Of a DNA stretch of 64,000 nucleotides, positions 13,481-25,540 are shown piece after piece. Positions within the stretch are counted from its first letter, which is position 1, and each line of letters starts with the position of its first letter. Below the pieces are notes generated by a model that was not told the DNA's origin, did no database searches, and saw only the letters and a program-made list of their open reading frames with translations. Made by a program: the position numbers and the translations under genes. The stretch comes from Eucalyptus grandis (lineage: Eukaryota > Streptophyta > Magnoliopsida > Myrtales > Myrtaceae), in contig NC_052622.1 in NCBI RefSeq assembly GCF_016545825.1, forward strand, positions 12,095,001 to 12,159,000, read 5' to 3'.

Positions 13481-16095
13481 TCCTCAATCTCCCCAGATGC
13501 GCATTTTTAATATTAGATACCTACAAATCACTATTTAAAATAAAATAGCTTACAAATCACTATTTAAAATAGCTTACACTATTAATAGGCGGGCTTTGAC
13601 CGGGTGAGAATTTAGCATTGCCCCTAAACTCTTTCCCAGATTTCTTTAGAAAGGAAGCAATATGTTTCGAAGAAAATTTACTCCTAAAATAAAATAATAA
13701 GTATGAAAGTATCATCACTTAAAAGATATTCCTAATGTTAATGTAAATATTTATTAACCTTTTCAAAATAAAAAGAAACATTGTTCTTAAATAATTTTGG
13801 CCCTAGTGATTTGAAATGAAAAAAAAAAAAAGGAAGAGGGGGAGGAGAAATTGTTGGGCGTTCACTTTGTTTGTTTGTTTTTGTTTGTTTGTTTGTGTAG
13901 CCATACGTGACCCAAACATTTTCTCGGACTTTAAAAAAAATTGAATTATTTAATAATTTTTTAAAGACCAGATTTTTTTAGATTTTAATTTTTTTAGCGA
14001 TTTTCTAATTTATTTATTTATTTATTTTGATTTTTTTCTAAATTAAAATTTTTAAAATTATTTTTTTAGTTTCTGATTTTCCAATTTTTAAAGATTTTTC
14101 TGAATCTTCTAAAAAATTTTAATAATATTTCGAATTTTCTAAATTTTTAAGAAATTTTCAAATTTTTAATTTTCCGAATTTTTAAATTTTAAATGCGCTT
14201 TCCATTTAAAAAAATAATTTTAATTTTTTAAAGCTTTTCTGAAATCTAATTATTTATTGATTTTCGAATTTTCTAAAATTTTTAAAATATTTTACCAATT
14301 TTTGAATTTTTTTGAATTTTTTATTTATACATTTATTAATAATATTATTATTATATTCGGGAATGATTTCGGACCTTTTGCCTGATGTGACCCAGTGACC
14401 CGATCCGTCTACCCGGATCCAACCAACCTCAGATTAAAAAAAAAAATCGAAAAATTTCAACCTTTTTAATTTTTGTTAATGTTTTTCTTAATTTCTTTTA
14501 TTCTCTCCTCCTTTTGTCTTCCTCACTCTTTTGTCCTTTTCTGCTGCATTATCTCTTTTTCTTCCTACTTCTTTCCAGATGGCCTTTCTCTTCCCTGCGA
14601 CTTGTTTCTTTTTCTTCAGAGTACGTTAGCCAGATTTTGTGATCATAGGAGCCCTAAACGACATGTTTCACGTCCATTCACTTAAAATTTTCACAATCAA
14701 AGATTTCGGGAAGAGTGTTTTGTACCTCTTCGCTAAAAATCAACCAACGGTGATCGGGGCTTTTATGCTCATTCTTCTGCAATAATGCAACAACGACCGA
14801 ACCTCCTTTTGGCCGAGTACCTCCAGTCGAGCGAGCACGGGCAATGTGAATTTCAGTCACTCTTAGAACAAGATCGCCTGTCTCCCTCTCTCCAGTTTTC
14901 CTCCGCTCTCTGTGATATGGTTTTCTTTAAAAAGACGCCCCTCCCTCTCCTCCCCTCGCCCTCTTTTTATCTGGCCCGAGCACCCCTCCATTTTCTTTCA
15001 TTCTTCTTTTCCAGATCCATGAAATTAAATTAAAGTCAAGCCGTCGATTCTCATTCTCTTAGCATGTGCATGTTTAAGAAAAGTACATCCAACTCATGTT
15101 CCTCCCACATTTAGCATAAACGTGTGGCTTGGTCAGAAATGTCGGATGAGCTAAAGTAAATTTGTTTATAAATACAAACACCCTCTAGTTTCATCAAATC
15201 AAAATAGATAATCTCGTCCTTTAGTTTTAAAATCCATTCCCAAATAATAGATGCTCAGTATTTGGATTAGTGACACTGAAATCGATACCATGACAAACTA
15301 ATTGTTGTCTTGCTCCTGAGTCGAAAAGAAGAACTTAATTGCAAGAAAATTAAACTATAATTTCCCAACTTTGTAATTATGCTAGTTCCTCTCCAGATTC
15401 CGGGCTAATTCTTATCGTGCTCTTGAGTCAAAAAGAATAAGTTAATTGCAGGACAATTAAATTATAATTTCTGAGCTTTGTTATTATTATTAATCATGAA
15501 AGCTAAAGACACGCCGTCATCTTTGTTAGTTTGTCCTAAAATTTAAATACTTACAATGAACTTAAATAAAAACTTCACTATTCCTAAATCATGTGTTTTT
15601 TTTTTTTTTTAATAATAAAAGGAAAGCTCCTTCCATTGACGCAGAGAGAGGGATTCTTTACATCATGCCTAAAGGCTAACTTTGGTAAAGGAGTGATGGG
15701 TTCCATGATCGGTAAGTTTGTTTAAGAGCTGGAACCCAATTTTTGAATCCTAAATCGTAAAACCTACCTGATTACTTGGAATTGGTTCTAGAACCTACTC
15801 TATTTTTTCAATCCAACTGCAAGGTCTACCCAAGAACTTGTTTTTTTTTTTTTTTCCTTTTTTAGGTTCTTTTTTAAAACAAAATCATATAGGGTTGTGA
15901 GATTCAAAATTAAAGATGAACGACCAAAATTCTTAACTGCCAAAAATAACAGTTATATGCAATTATAGACTATAAAAAGTTTGAACACATAACATGAAAC
16001 ATAAATTATAAAACTCCATTCCCTATTCATCCAACAAAATTAGGGAAAAGGAAATATTGGCGAGGAGTTCCAAAGAAGAATGAAGAAGTGCTAAG
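13481..16095. other. AT-rich and CT-rich stretch without recognisable gene
   Basis: From 13900 to 14350 the sequence is very AT-rich, with repeated TTTTCTAAATTTTTAA-like words. From 14460 to 15030 it is strongly CT-biased on the plus strand and resembles the other CT-rich patches in the window (29840, 31020). A GGTTCC-rich patch lies at 15690-15870. None of the frames shows a domain. Confidence 0.6.
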
Positions 16096-16745
16096 TGTTG
16101 GAGATGGATACCTTTATCTTAATTGATTCAATCAAAGATACTTAGAGAGAAAATAGGAAAATTAAATATACTCAAAGATAAAGTAGAAAATTGTAATCGT
16201 ATTATAATCCTCCTTATCCTTTTGTTATTCTTATATTTTGTATTATAAATTTATACATGTACAAGGATGAAAAAAAAGTAGAAGAAAATTTGCCCCTAGA
16301 AATATGTCTTCATTGTTCTCATTTTTCTTTTCCTTTTCTTCTTCCTACTTGTTCTTAGGAGATTCTGAAATCCACCTAAATCAAATTTGATCGGACCAAC
16401 AAGAGACCTAACAGCTAGTTGTTCCAATTATTGTGATGCTGCCTCTCCAATGTTAGTTGTTACCAACCAAAGTTACTTCCAACACCAAGATGATGCGGTG
16501 CCTCATATGGCAAGGAGAGACCTTTAATCATGCAACTGCTATTTTGGAGGATTTGAGGGATGAATGAGATTTTCAGCCAGAATCAAACCTAGAATCAAAC
16601 ACCACACCACTGAATGAGTCATCTACTCCACATATTTCAATAAAGTTGGATGGGACCAATTATGGTTTATGGTCCCATGTTGCTGTTTCATCAAAGAAAA
16701 TGGATGAAGATTTTGCTACTACAATGAAGATCCACACGTGTACAT
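16096..16745 (+). mobile_element. Truncated Ty1/copia element 1: LTR, leader and gag start
   Basis: The segment opens with TGTTGGAGATGGATACC and runs through an LTR-like region with an AT-rich promoter stretch (TTTGTATTATAAA near 16237) and a CT-rich part. About 500 bp further in, a plus-strand frame reads SIKLDGTNYGLWSHVA (near 16640), the hallmark start of the copia gag family sometimes called Retrotran_gag_3, whose members usually have KLDGTNYxLWS. The frame is lost after about 40 residues. There is no pol and no second LTR. Element 2 begins immediately downstream, so this copy is probably truncated by or next to it. Confidence 0.6.
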
Positions 16746-17062
16746 GATGTGTACATGATGTTACTGGTTCAACTAGGAGGAATGGAGTCGGTGGCACAAC
16801 TTCCACTCCACATGTCCAATTATGAATGGAACAGAATAAACAGATTAAGAACTTTAATTGGTTTGACCTTTTCTCCATTAGTTCTATGTTTTAGTTTTGT
16901 TTCTTCTTTGTTTAGATCATGCAATATAAATAAGAGAAACAGAGCAAGCGGGATATAAGCTCTCATATGAATGTTTCTTCTTTCCTTCGTACAGAGAAGA
17001 GAGAATCCAAAACTCTTCATTCATTTTCATCTTCTTCTTCTGTTCATTCTACTCATCTTCAT

Positions 17063-17074
17063 GTGGTATCGAGC
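17063..17074 (+). promoter_or_regulatory. Copia primer-binding site (tRNA-iMet type)
   Basis: TGGTATCGAGCC differs by one deleted base from the usual plant copia site TGGTATCAGAGC, complementary to the 3' end of initiator methionine tRNA. It sits directly after the LTR end, as expected. Confidence 0.75.
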
Positions 17075-17124
17075 CTACCTGAACACAGAAATACCCTTTC
17101 CCAACCCATGTTAATATTTCCAAC

Positions 17125-17450
17125 TTTGTCGCGATAAAGTTAGCTGAAGACAACTTCCTTCTTTGGCAGGCACAATTCCACGGATTCTTGCACCAAGTCA
17201 AGAGCTTTTTGGCTTCATCAACGGTGAAACTCCACCACCTACTCGAACATTGCAGATTGAGGTTGAAGGTCATGAAGCTAAAACTATGAACCAATCAACT
17301 TGTATCATCATGGATCTATGGCAAACTCTACTTAATCGTTTCACACAAAAATCAGTAGCTAGAGAATTTGAACTAAGAGGGAAGTTACAAGCTTGCCAGA
17401 AACGAGATGGAACATTATCTAGGTACCTCAGGAATACAATCAAGTGAGGA
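17125..17450 (+). pseudogene. Copia gag (UBN2-type), frameshifted
   Basis: The first part reads KLAEDNFLLWQAQF; the frame then shifts and continues as LFGFINGETPPPTR. After a poorly conserved stretch it reads WQTLLNRFTQKSVAREFEL and GKLQACQKRDGTLSRYL, matching the conserved C-terminal half of the plant copia gag domain (W..L...F...S.AR...L...L.....G..S...YL). It ends at a stop near 17447. It would encode the capsid-like protein that packages element RNA. The frameshift means no functional protein. Confidence 0.75.
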
Positions 17451-18296
17451 TCTCAATATGAGATTACTAAGATGTTTGCTCGAAACAAGGTTGCAAACTT
17501 ATTCCTCAAGTCAATAATCTAGCCTACTATGGACAAAGAGGTTTAGGAATTCTGGTTTTGGAAGTCAAAGAGATAGTAATAGTGGGGACGCTAATGTGCA
17601 ATGAACAATAGGAATCCTGGTTAAGTCAAAGTTACAGGCTAAATAGCTTGAATGAGAATCAAGAGGATCAACGTTTCGACCATATGCAAGTTCTTCCCAA
17701 AGGTATCAAGATAGCATATCATATCCATCTCAAAGCTTAACATCTAACAAATAATGTCCCTTTGGAGTGTCAAATCTCACAATTCATATCAGGCGGAAGA
17801 AATTCCAACTGCCTTGGCAACAATGCAGCGATGCATCACTGCAATCTGTGCCATAGCTTATATCACTGCATATTCGGTATTCTTAGTAACTTTTCTAAGT
17901 ACAATGGGACCGTCTTGGTGCACAACAACCAAATCTTTGGATTTATAGTAAAAGATTTAAGCCTAAACAATGACTTTACTAAGTCTTACTTTATTCATAT
18001 GATGTTTATTCAACTATGTAAAGAGAAGCAGCCACAGCTCAATATAAATGAATGAAAGCTATTCATAAAATCTTTGTGCCAACTAGGATGTTAAGTCCAT
18101 GAAAAAAATATAGTGGGACACCTCCATCGTCCTAAAATAGTAAATAGAAAGCCAATGGAGGGGTTTTATTCTGTACATTACTGGTTTAAAAGTTAATCAT
18201 ACAACTAGATTTTGGAAAATGACAGAAAATGACACGTGTAACTTTTTTTAATCTTTAGCAAGTTTAATTATTTTATAACAAGGTTAATATTTCCAT

Positions 18297-18785
18297 TTGG
18301 AGACTGCTTGCATAAGAAAAAGCAGGTTTAGATTTATTTTAGATTTACTTGGCTCTTTTTTCCTAGCTCATAACAATGGTGCTTTGCATGCATTTCCTAA
18401 ACTTACTAAAAAGTTCAAAAGGAGAATGGGCTTTAGCATTTCGTGCATTAGAAGCCATCGGCACTTTGAATCGTTCCGTGATAGTAGTGCTAGCGATCAT
18501 GTGGGAAGGTTTGACGATGCTATTTTACGTGAAGCATTTAGTTTATACAACGAAAGAACCAAAACGCTTGAAGAGTATATTCTTGTCGCCTTTGATGATT
18601 CCTTGAGAAATCTAATCCCTGCCCAAGATCATGTTGTTGCAGAAGCAAATTCTATATATGCAGAATCTGGAGAAACTGCTTTTGGAAATGTAGACTATGT
18701 AGAAGCAGACTCTGCGGAAGCCAGCAATCCTACTAGTTCTATAACAATTGCTTCTACAGCTACTGTTGTCAGAATAACGTCCTAA
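18297..18785 (+). pseudogene. Copia integrase remnant with internal deletion
   Basis: A 162-residue open frame. Residues 36-65 (KLTKKFKRRMGFSISCIRSH) fit the part of the copia integrase core leading to the conserved IRSDxGxEF motif; here the aspartate and glycine are replaced (SCIRSHRHFESF), so a catalytic residue is lost. The frame then jumps to SLYNERTKTLEEYILVAFDD, which in intact elements lies well over 100 residues later, in the segment before RT (usually ...YN..T..VEES..V.FDE). The catalytic glutamate region between them is missing. The open frame thus reflects an in-frame deletion and not a conserved gene. Confidence 0.75.
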
Positions 18786-18909
18786 AAAAGGAATGATTTT
18801 AATGCTAGCCATTCTATGGAACTCTTACTCAGTGGCATTGGACTAAAGATGGGAACAGTTCCTCGTTCAGAAATGAAGATGGACATGTTGCCTTAGTTCC
18901 TCACATTGA

Positions 18910-19065
18910 TCAATTCCCAAATATGGATTTTTGTCTCAAATTGAGCCCAAAAATATCAAGGAAGCTTTAGGTGATGATGGTTGGATCTTCGCTTTGCAAG
19001 AACTCAATCAATTTGAGAGTAGCCAAATGTGGACTTTGATGCCAAGACCTAAAGATAAATAGATA
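18910..19065 (+). pseudogene. Copia reverse transcriptase, N-terminal scrap
   Basis: The frame reads FVSQIEPKNIKEALGDDGW (one frame join) and ELNQFESSQMWTLMPRPKD, the well-known opening of plant copia RT (normally IEPKN..EAL.D..WI.AMQEELNQFE...VW.LVPRP). It stops directly after PRPKDK and no further RT motif is found before 19300. Confidence 0.8.
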
Positions 19066-20090
19066 ATTTATATCAAAGTGCCAGCCCTAAATATTAAAAA
19101 GGAAAGGAGAAGAGTCAGCATGTACATCTTTATCCCCTTGTCCTGCTTTGAGTCTCAAATCCTATCTCAAACTCTTTTCAAATAGCATTTGACTACATGA
19201 ATTAACTTAAGAAAATGCCTAAATCAATGACTAACTGAAGGCTCATCAACTCTTTTTCCCGTTCCAAATCACAAAGTCTATTCTCAGAATTATATCGTGT
19301 CATACAAAATCCTCATCAGGGAATAACAATCTTACTAGTGAACCATTTCAATTTTACTGTCTTCATGTCTATTTCTCCAGCACTGCACTGCGCATTTTTA
19401 ACTATTTCCTGCTGAAAATGGTTACCATTCCTAACAGCTTTCAAATGCAGGTATATGGAGAATAAGATCATATTCTGCCCTAAAAAATTCATGAACTCTC
19501 ACTCAAACAGACAGAGTGACTATTAGTAATCCAAATAAATTGTAAGCAGAAGGCATGACCATAAATAACAAAGGCATTCATGGATGCAGCCAGTAAAAAG
19601 ATACAAAGCTTTGTAGCAAGTGTCCAACACCACAAAAATGTGAGAAAGAGGACATACTCATACTGGTAGGATGCCAAGCAACACTTGTCACCGATGAATT
19701 GTGTCTTTTCCTAATGAGTTTACTGACCCACCTACAACAGAACATACATCAATAACTGCCCCCGAAGAGCTAAAGCAGAAACTAAGTGTACTAATCTCCT
19801 GTCTTTTTTATATGTAACCATCTCATTTCTTTACGAAGTTATAGAGCATGTCAGTAACTAGTTAATTTCTAATCCAGTTTTCATTTCCACAATGCTAAAC
19901 TCTTGGAGTTACTGCAAGAGGGATATTTGATTCATATATGTAGCAACAGCACTGTTTCAAAGTCTCCATTGGAGTTTGCACTCCAAACTGCAGCGAAGAC
20001 ATGAGCAGTACAACAGCATCAACCCTGCCAGAATACTATTTGTTGCTCTTCAAAGTCCGTACCGTGAACTTCTGCATTTTGCCATTCATA
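19066..20090. other. Stretch without recognisable gene
   Basis: Moderately AT-rich DNA downstream of the truncated copia element. Short frames on both strands carry no motif I recognise. Confidence 0.6.
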
Positions 20091-20316
20091 TGTGTTTCCA
20101 CAACTACATAAGGCTCATCCATGAGTATCGCATACTCAGCATACTCAGAAACGACCTAGGTCAACTTCAAGTAGACAATGCTTGGCCAATGCTCATACCC
20201 AAAATTATGTGCTTCCACAACTGCATAAGGCTCATCCATGAGTATCGCATACTCAGAAACGACCTAGGTCAACTTCAAGCAGACAATGCTTGACCAATGC
20301 TCATACCCAAATTTAA
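20091..20316. repeat. Tandem duplication, unit about 110-117 bp
   Basis: Two near-identical units lie head to tail (20091-20207 and 20208-20316). Each contains GGCTCATCCATGAGTATCGC, then CGACCTAGGTCAACTTCAAG and CCAATGCTCATACCCAAA. The first unit has an extra small internal duplication of GCATACTCA. High identity suggests a recent event. Confidence 0.9.
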
Positions 20317-20499
20317 AAGCTTTCATCATAATTCAGTGAACACAACCAACTTGTCCCCCAAGTTTGGAAAACATATCCCCCATAAATCCCTAATCAGTCA
20401 GTGATGACTTACTAAAAAGCACATCAGAAGAATACATGTCCAACACAACATAAGACTGAAAAATAAAATAAAAAAAACGATGAAGAGGAAAAACCTGGA

Positions 20500-22255
20500 A
20501 ATAGAAGCTAATACCATCTTGTTCCAACAACAAATTTGTTTTCTGCAGGAAAAAGAAGAAACCAATGAGAGTATTTTAACTCATCATACCCAGTCCATTT
20601 GACAAGAGGAAATCAAGCAGAATAAATTAGCAGTCCATAGTGAAAATATCTCTAACATGTGAAGGAGGAGGGGAGAGAGGATTAGAAGGACATTTACGGA
20701 GTTGGAAACATAGGAAGAGGTTAAACTTGAAGTACATTCAACTTTCTTTTGGCTTTCAGCTCTTTTTCTATATAGGTCGCCACCCTTGAAGGCTCATTGT
20801 GAATTTCTCTTTACTTATAGAGAAAAAAAGAACCACAAACCAGCTAAACTACGAGGTCTGAACAAGTAAGATAAAACTATATACAATTTTTTAACTATAT
20901 TATGAAAGATGAAGAATAAACCCATTAGAGGAATTATAATTCATGCAGAAACTTATTGGTACTTCACATTTATAAATGGCTCCCTGGAGTCTAACAGCTC
21001 AAGTGCCATTTTAAGAACAATTGACTGAACCAAATTCTTCTAGCAATTGCAACAGAATTTTATTCTTCTTCAATACAATGTAAATACTCTAAGAAGTCTT
21101 TGACAGGCAACATTCAACATCATCCTGTATTCAAACTCAATGATTGGGCTCCATTGAACGCAAACCACAGCTCGGTTTAGCCTGAGCATAACCAAGGTAG
21201 GTACCCACTCTGATCCTTCATGATTCCATACATATCTACATAAGAACAAAAAAATGCATTAGATACTCGAAAATATGCAAAAGGGAGGCAGAACACAAGG
21301 TGGTTCCAATTAGGTAATTTTACTCACAAATTTCGATCATGGACACTGTTACTATTCTGTTTGACCCAGCACTCCAGTCTATTCCAGAAATATTTGGTCA
21401 TGTTGTGACATTGCATTCCCCATTGTGAGCACCAAGAACAAAATTCTTCATTTAAACTATTAATTAGCATAACATAAAATTCAGTCATTCAATCTTGTTA
21501 TGTAGAATGCAAAATTAAATTCTCAAGCAAAGATAAGAACAAAATGAACCATCATCATGTACTTATTATATGTTCAAGGCAACACACATCAGTGAGGTGC
21601 ATGCTAGAATCTTTCATTAAATGCTGGATATCTGTTAGTCGATGAGATAAGCTTTGTTAGCAAGATAAAACAAGCAACATCAAATTTCAAAGGTGCATCA
21701 TCATTCACCAGCTCATTTCCTTGACATCCAAGGGGAAAGAAGACAATGTGGAGATTAAGTTAGAACTCTGGCTTGCTGGTCATATGTGGTCATCAAATCA
21801 CTGTTTGGAAATGACAGTTGACATTGTGGAGAAAGAAGTCATCAATACAATAAACTGGAGAGAGAAAAGAACAATAGAAGAGACAAGCAATAGGAAAGTG
21901 GGAAAACTAAAATAGAGTGTCTTCTGGTCCTATTTCTTTAGTTTTGGAGAAAAACAAACATGGCAGGAGAATTACCACGCTGAAGACAAGAAATCAGATA
22001 ACACAAATGCAATTTTGCTTATCTTTCGGTAAATATAGTTTATAACTTTTATTTCTGTGTTCACATAAATACTGTTTAGTATATTGTCGTCCCTCTGTTT
22101 CAGTCATTTGAATTCAAAGTCACTTACTCTTTAAGGATGAAGTACTGCAATAATGACCTTTTGGAGAATATGCGCTTGCGCTTGCGCTTGCTCCCACTTG
22201 TCTTCTGAAAGTCTGTAAATGTGAACTTCACTATTGTTCAGACAGAATGCAACCA
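20500..22255 (-). pseudogene. ARPC1: ARPC1 (Arp2/3 complex subunit 1) pseudogene fragment
   Basis: Four minus-strand exons match the N-terminal WD40 half of plant ARPC1, the beta-propeller subunit of the Arp2/3 actin-nucleating complex. Exon A (22158-22255) reads VAFCLNNSEVHIYRLSEDKW, with a good acceptor (TTGTAG) but a small QA repeat inserted before HILQK. Exon B (21328-21402) starts HDQI; its acceptor AG appears changed to AA, and a frameshift separates HDQI from SGIDWSAGSNRIVTVS. Exon C (about 21145-21235) reads [20 protein letters not shown] and CVQWSP. Exon D (ends 20542) reads ENKFVVG and then stops. The first exon and the remaining blades are not seen; intact ARPC1 is about 375 residues. 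The frameshift, lost acceptor and truncation show it is non-functional. Intron-containing, so it arose by DNA duplication and not by retroposition. Confidence 0.8.
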
Positions 22256-24657
22256 CTACAAGAAAGCAGATGTTATAGTTATCATTAATACAATCTACTG
22301 ATATGCAGAGACTATAAAGGCAGAAGCATACAAAGAGATTCTACAGTTCAAAGAAATTACAGTAGAACAAGACAGACAGAATCCAAAATCAGAAGAATCT
22401 CAATGCCTAGTTTTGCATGCTTGATGACATGATGAGGCAACGAACAACATCTGTTGACATTCCTGAGTTAAAATGAGACTGTGAAAGGTATGGGCTTGAT
22501 CTCAAACTGAAAAGGTGCAGAAGACAGATAAGTAGGATTCGATGTAAACAAATCCATAAAGATTGGTTGAAAAGCATTCTAATTTGGAAAGATCATCAAC
22601 TAGAAAGAATAGAGTCACTAAGTAAAGGTACTGATGAGGAGAAAAACTAATGCGAGATTTGTCTACAGTCAAGAAGCTTGTCAACCATTGACAACAACAA
22701 TCAAGGCATATACTTGCTAGGTTAACTTTATTTCGATTTAGCCAGAACAGTTAAGTTTTTAAAGAACAAGCAAGTAATAGTATATGCAAGGCCATAGTGT
22801 TAAATATTACCAACACGCATGAAACACCTAATTGACAACAAAGTAGCAACAATCATAAAAAGGGCAATAATTAGCATTAAAAAGTACTGATAACTTTTAC
22901 TAACTACAAAGTGATTACACATCTTAGTAGAATCACGAAAAGCTGATGTTCAGTTTCGTGTGTTTCATTATTGTCCTAATGAAATTACCTGTTTTATTTG
23001 TTCCTAGATTGTCATATCAGACTCAGAAAGCAGAATGAGAATGAAGTAAGTTTTCCGTTGATATTAAACTACAAAAAATATGCTAAGAGGTTATATTTCG
23101 ATATGCATTATCTTACAATTTATTGTTCGCTTCGCGGCAAGCTTATTTCTCGTTCCTTTCCAGGGTCGGAGCAGCCACCAGATTGCACCAAGTTGAAGAA
23201 GCTCCAAATTTGGGCCACCAAAATATAGGTCGAGATGAGTCCAGCGATGAAAACTCTTAGGATAATGTCTTTGAGTTCAGGGCACGAACATCGACAATTC
23301 CAAATGAACTAGGTGCCTTTGCCATTATATATTAGCTTTTTTATCTAATGTATATGCATCGAATAATAATTTTAGATTTATTGCAAATCTCATCATCAAT
23401 AATTTAATTCTTAATTCACAATTGTCGAACTTGAGACTTGGATCCTCCATTTGTGTCTTGTTCTCACGTACCCTTACCTTAAATTATTAAAGGAGCATAC
23501 TTGGTTTATTTAATTTAGCGAGTAGAAAAAATGGCTTATAATTTCTGAAAATTCTTAGATCTATTTTTGAAATGGCAAAAAAAAAGAAAAAAGGATTTCT
23601 TTTTTGTCAAGAGCAAAAATACACGGACCCTAACTTTTTTACCAGTTCCTTCTGAGTTCTATGATCTTGAGAAACGAATTCCAAATCATAATTTGTTATA
23701 ATTTTCCAGGATTCTTTCATAAAAATTCATCATACTTACCTTTTAAAAGTTTAGTGGTTAATGAATGAGATTTTTACTCTTTTCTTTTTATAGTGATTTG
23801 TCATGATTATTTTATAAAATTTGTTATTACCTAAAGGTATTGTGATTAACTAGCGACAATTACCCTTTTTTCTCTGCCATCGCGGAGCCTAAATCTTAAA
23901 GGTACTGTTTCGGCTAAAACCTAAAAATCTTTAGGAATTTTCTAAGACTTCCCGCTTAGGCATACACCACTTAATCACTTAGCATGCATCACTTACCGAC
24001 CCATAAAGAACTTGCCTTTAAATATGAGCTACTCGTATGGATTTTAATTTTAAAAAGAAGCAAAAGAGAAAAAAAGGAAAGCATCTAGCCTTGATGAGAA
24101 TCTTCCTAAGGATTGCACTGGTTTGAATTACCTACTGTTATGGCGGTGTACTTTTATAGTACTTACATAGTAAATCGGGAGAAGTCAATTTCGTAAATAA
24201 TATAACATACTCAATAATTTTTCAGATTAAATTTTATAAATCAGCCTTAATTGTTAGGATATTCAAATAATACAACCACACCAAGACTAGTCAGTATTTA
24301 CATTTACTCTTTCATGCAATCACCGATTTGAACCAAAAAAAAAAGCATATTCTTTGGAGACCACATTAGCCAAAAAAAAAGAAAAGTTCTAATAAGAAAT
24401 TGAACAAATAAAAAAAAAAAACATAGAAATTACCTGCGCACACGGAGATCACCCATACTCTTATCCTTTTTATTTTTCTTTGGTTTCGCTGTTGAGATAA
24501 ATAAGGTACGTGTATCTTATAAAATTTATACTTAAATCCCTTCACAAGTCCAACCATTTCGAAATTTTTGGTTCATGAAGTTTTAATAATTTTGTAAATT
24601 ATATATCACCTAGATTGGGTTCATATTCAAGCCAAGTGTGGTTAATTGCATTAACCC
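22256..24657. other. Stretch without recognisable gene
   Basis: I looked upstream of the ARPC1 relic for its first exon (the ITCHAW segment) and did not find it. The remainder is AT-rich with short frames (for example 22998-23228 plus strand) that show no domain. Confidence 0.55.
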
Positions 24658-24696
24658 AACTCAATGATCATATAATAATTATATGATCATTGAGTT
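24658..24696. repeat. Perfect 19-bp inverted repeat (palindrome)
   Basis: AACTCAATGATCATATAAT is followed by one base and then its exact reverse complement. It may be a minimal foldback remnant or a simple hairpin. Confidence 0.9.
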
Positions 24697-24814
24697 ATAC
24701 AATAGTAACACTTTATAACATGCTCTTCCATATTAGAGTATATAGTGGGGGTATAGTGATGGATCTGAAGGGCTCCAGGAACTTCATTTGAGGTTGCCTC
24801 AACAACAATATTAA

Positions 24815-25060
24815 TTTAATATTATTTATATATGTGTATATATACATATGTATGTATACATACAAGTGTATATATACATACATATATGTATATTTGTATA
24901 TATATGTATGTTATATACACGTGTAAATATAAATAATACTGAATTAATATATATTATTTATATTAATTCAGTTATTTATATTTATGTGTATATATACATA
25001 TATATACATATATAAAAATAATATATTCTATATATATAATATCTAGAAATTTAAATATAA
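24815..25060. repeat. TA-rich low-complexity block
   Basis: Composed largely of ATATATACATA and TGTATATA words with internal inverted symmetry. It resembles a decayed compound (TA)n/(TACA)n microsatellite. Confidence 0.85.
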
Positions 25061-25540
25061 AAAATAAAAACGAAAATTATTTTGAATTTTCTTTTTACTA
25101 GAATTTCATGATTTTTTATAAATAAATAAAAAGACAGAGGAGAAGGTTGGGGTCCCACCTCTTGTGGATCCATTAATGATAAAACTTAAGGAACAGTCTT
25201 GAATTTTCTTATCCTTGGAACAAAGCTCAAATAAAAAATTACAACCAATATAGAAGCATATATTTACCTAACTTAAGAAATTCTTAAATACATAAGCATC
25301 TAGCCTCATTTTAAGGTTGCATTAAGAAGATGGGCGAGAAAGGCTCAATTTGGTTAGAGCCTAGCTTCCCTCAATGAACTCTTATTCTTTCTAATTTCAA
25401 AGTTTTTGAATTTAAAATTTTATTAGTTTTCATACGAAGACAATTAGTTCCTAGTGTCTATTAATTTTGTCATATCCCTTTTATTTAAGCTAAAATTGTT
25501 CATTTATTTATTTAAATTAGATATCGATTACATTGAAGTC

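Larger units (their letters stand above)
16760..19065 (+). mobile_element. Truncated, degenerate Ty1/copia element 2 (LTR to early RT)
   Basis: The order is that of a copia element: an LTR tail with a TATA-like ATATAAATAAGAG (16923), a LTR end in TTCA at 17061, a tRNA-iMet-type primer site, then gag, protease, integrase and the start of reverse transcriptase, all on the plus strand. Gag shows AEDNFLLWQ and, after a frame change, FGFINGETPPP and the REFELRGKLQ segment typical of UBN2 gag. The protease region keeps a GNNAAMHHCN segment in place of DSGATHH. The integrase part is internally deleted. The RT start reads IEPKNIKEALGDDGW, ending near PRPKDK followed by a stop. Frameshifts occur throughout and no 3' LTR was seen, so the copy is dead. 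Confidence 0.8.
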
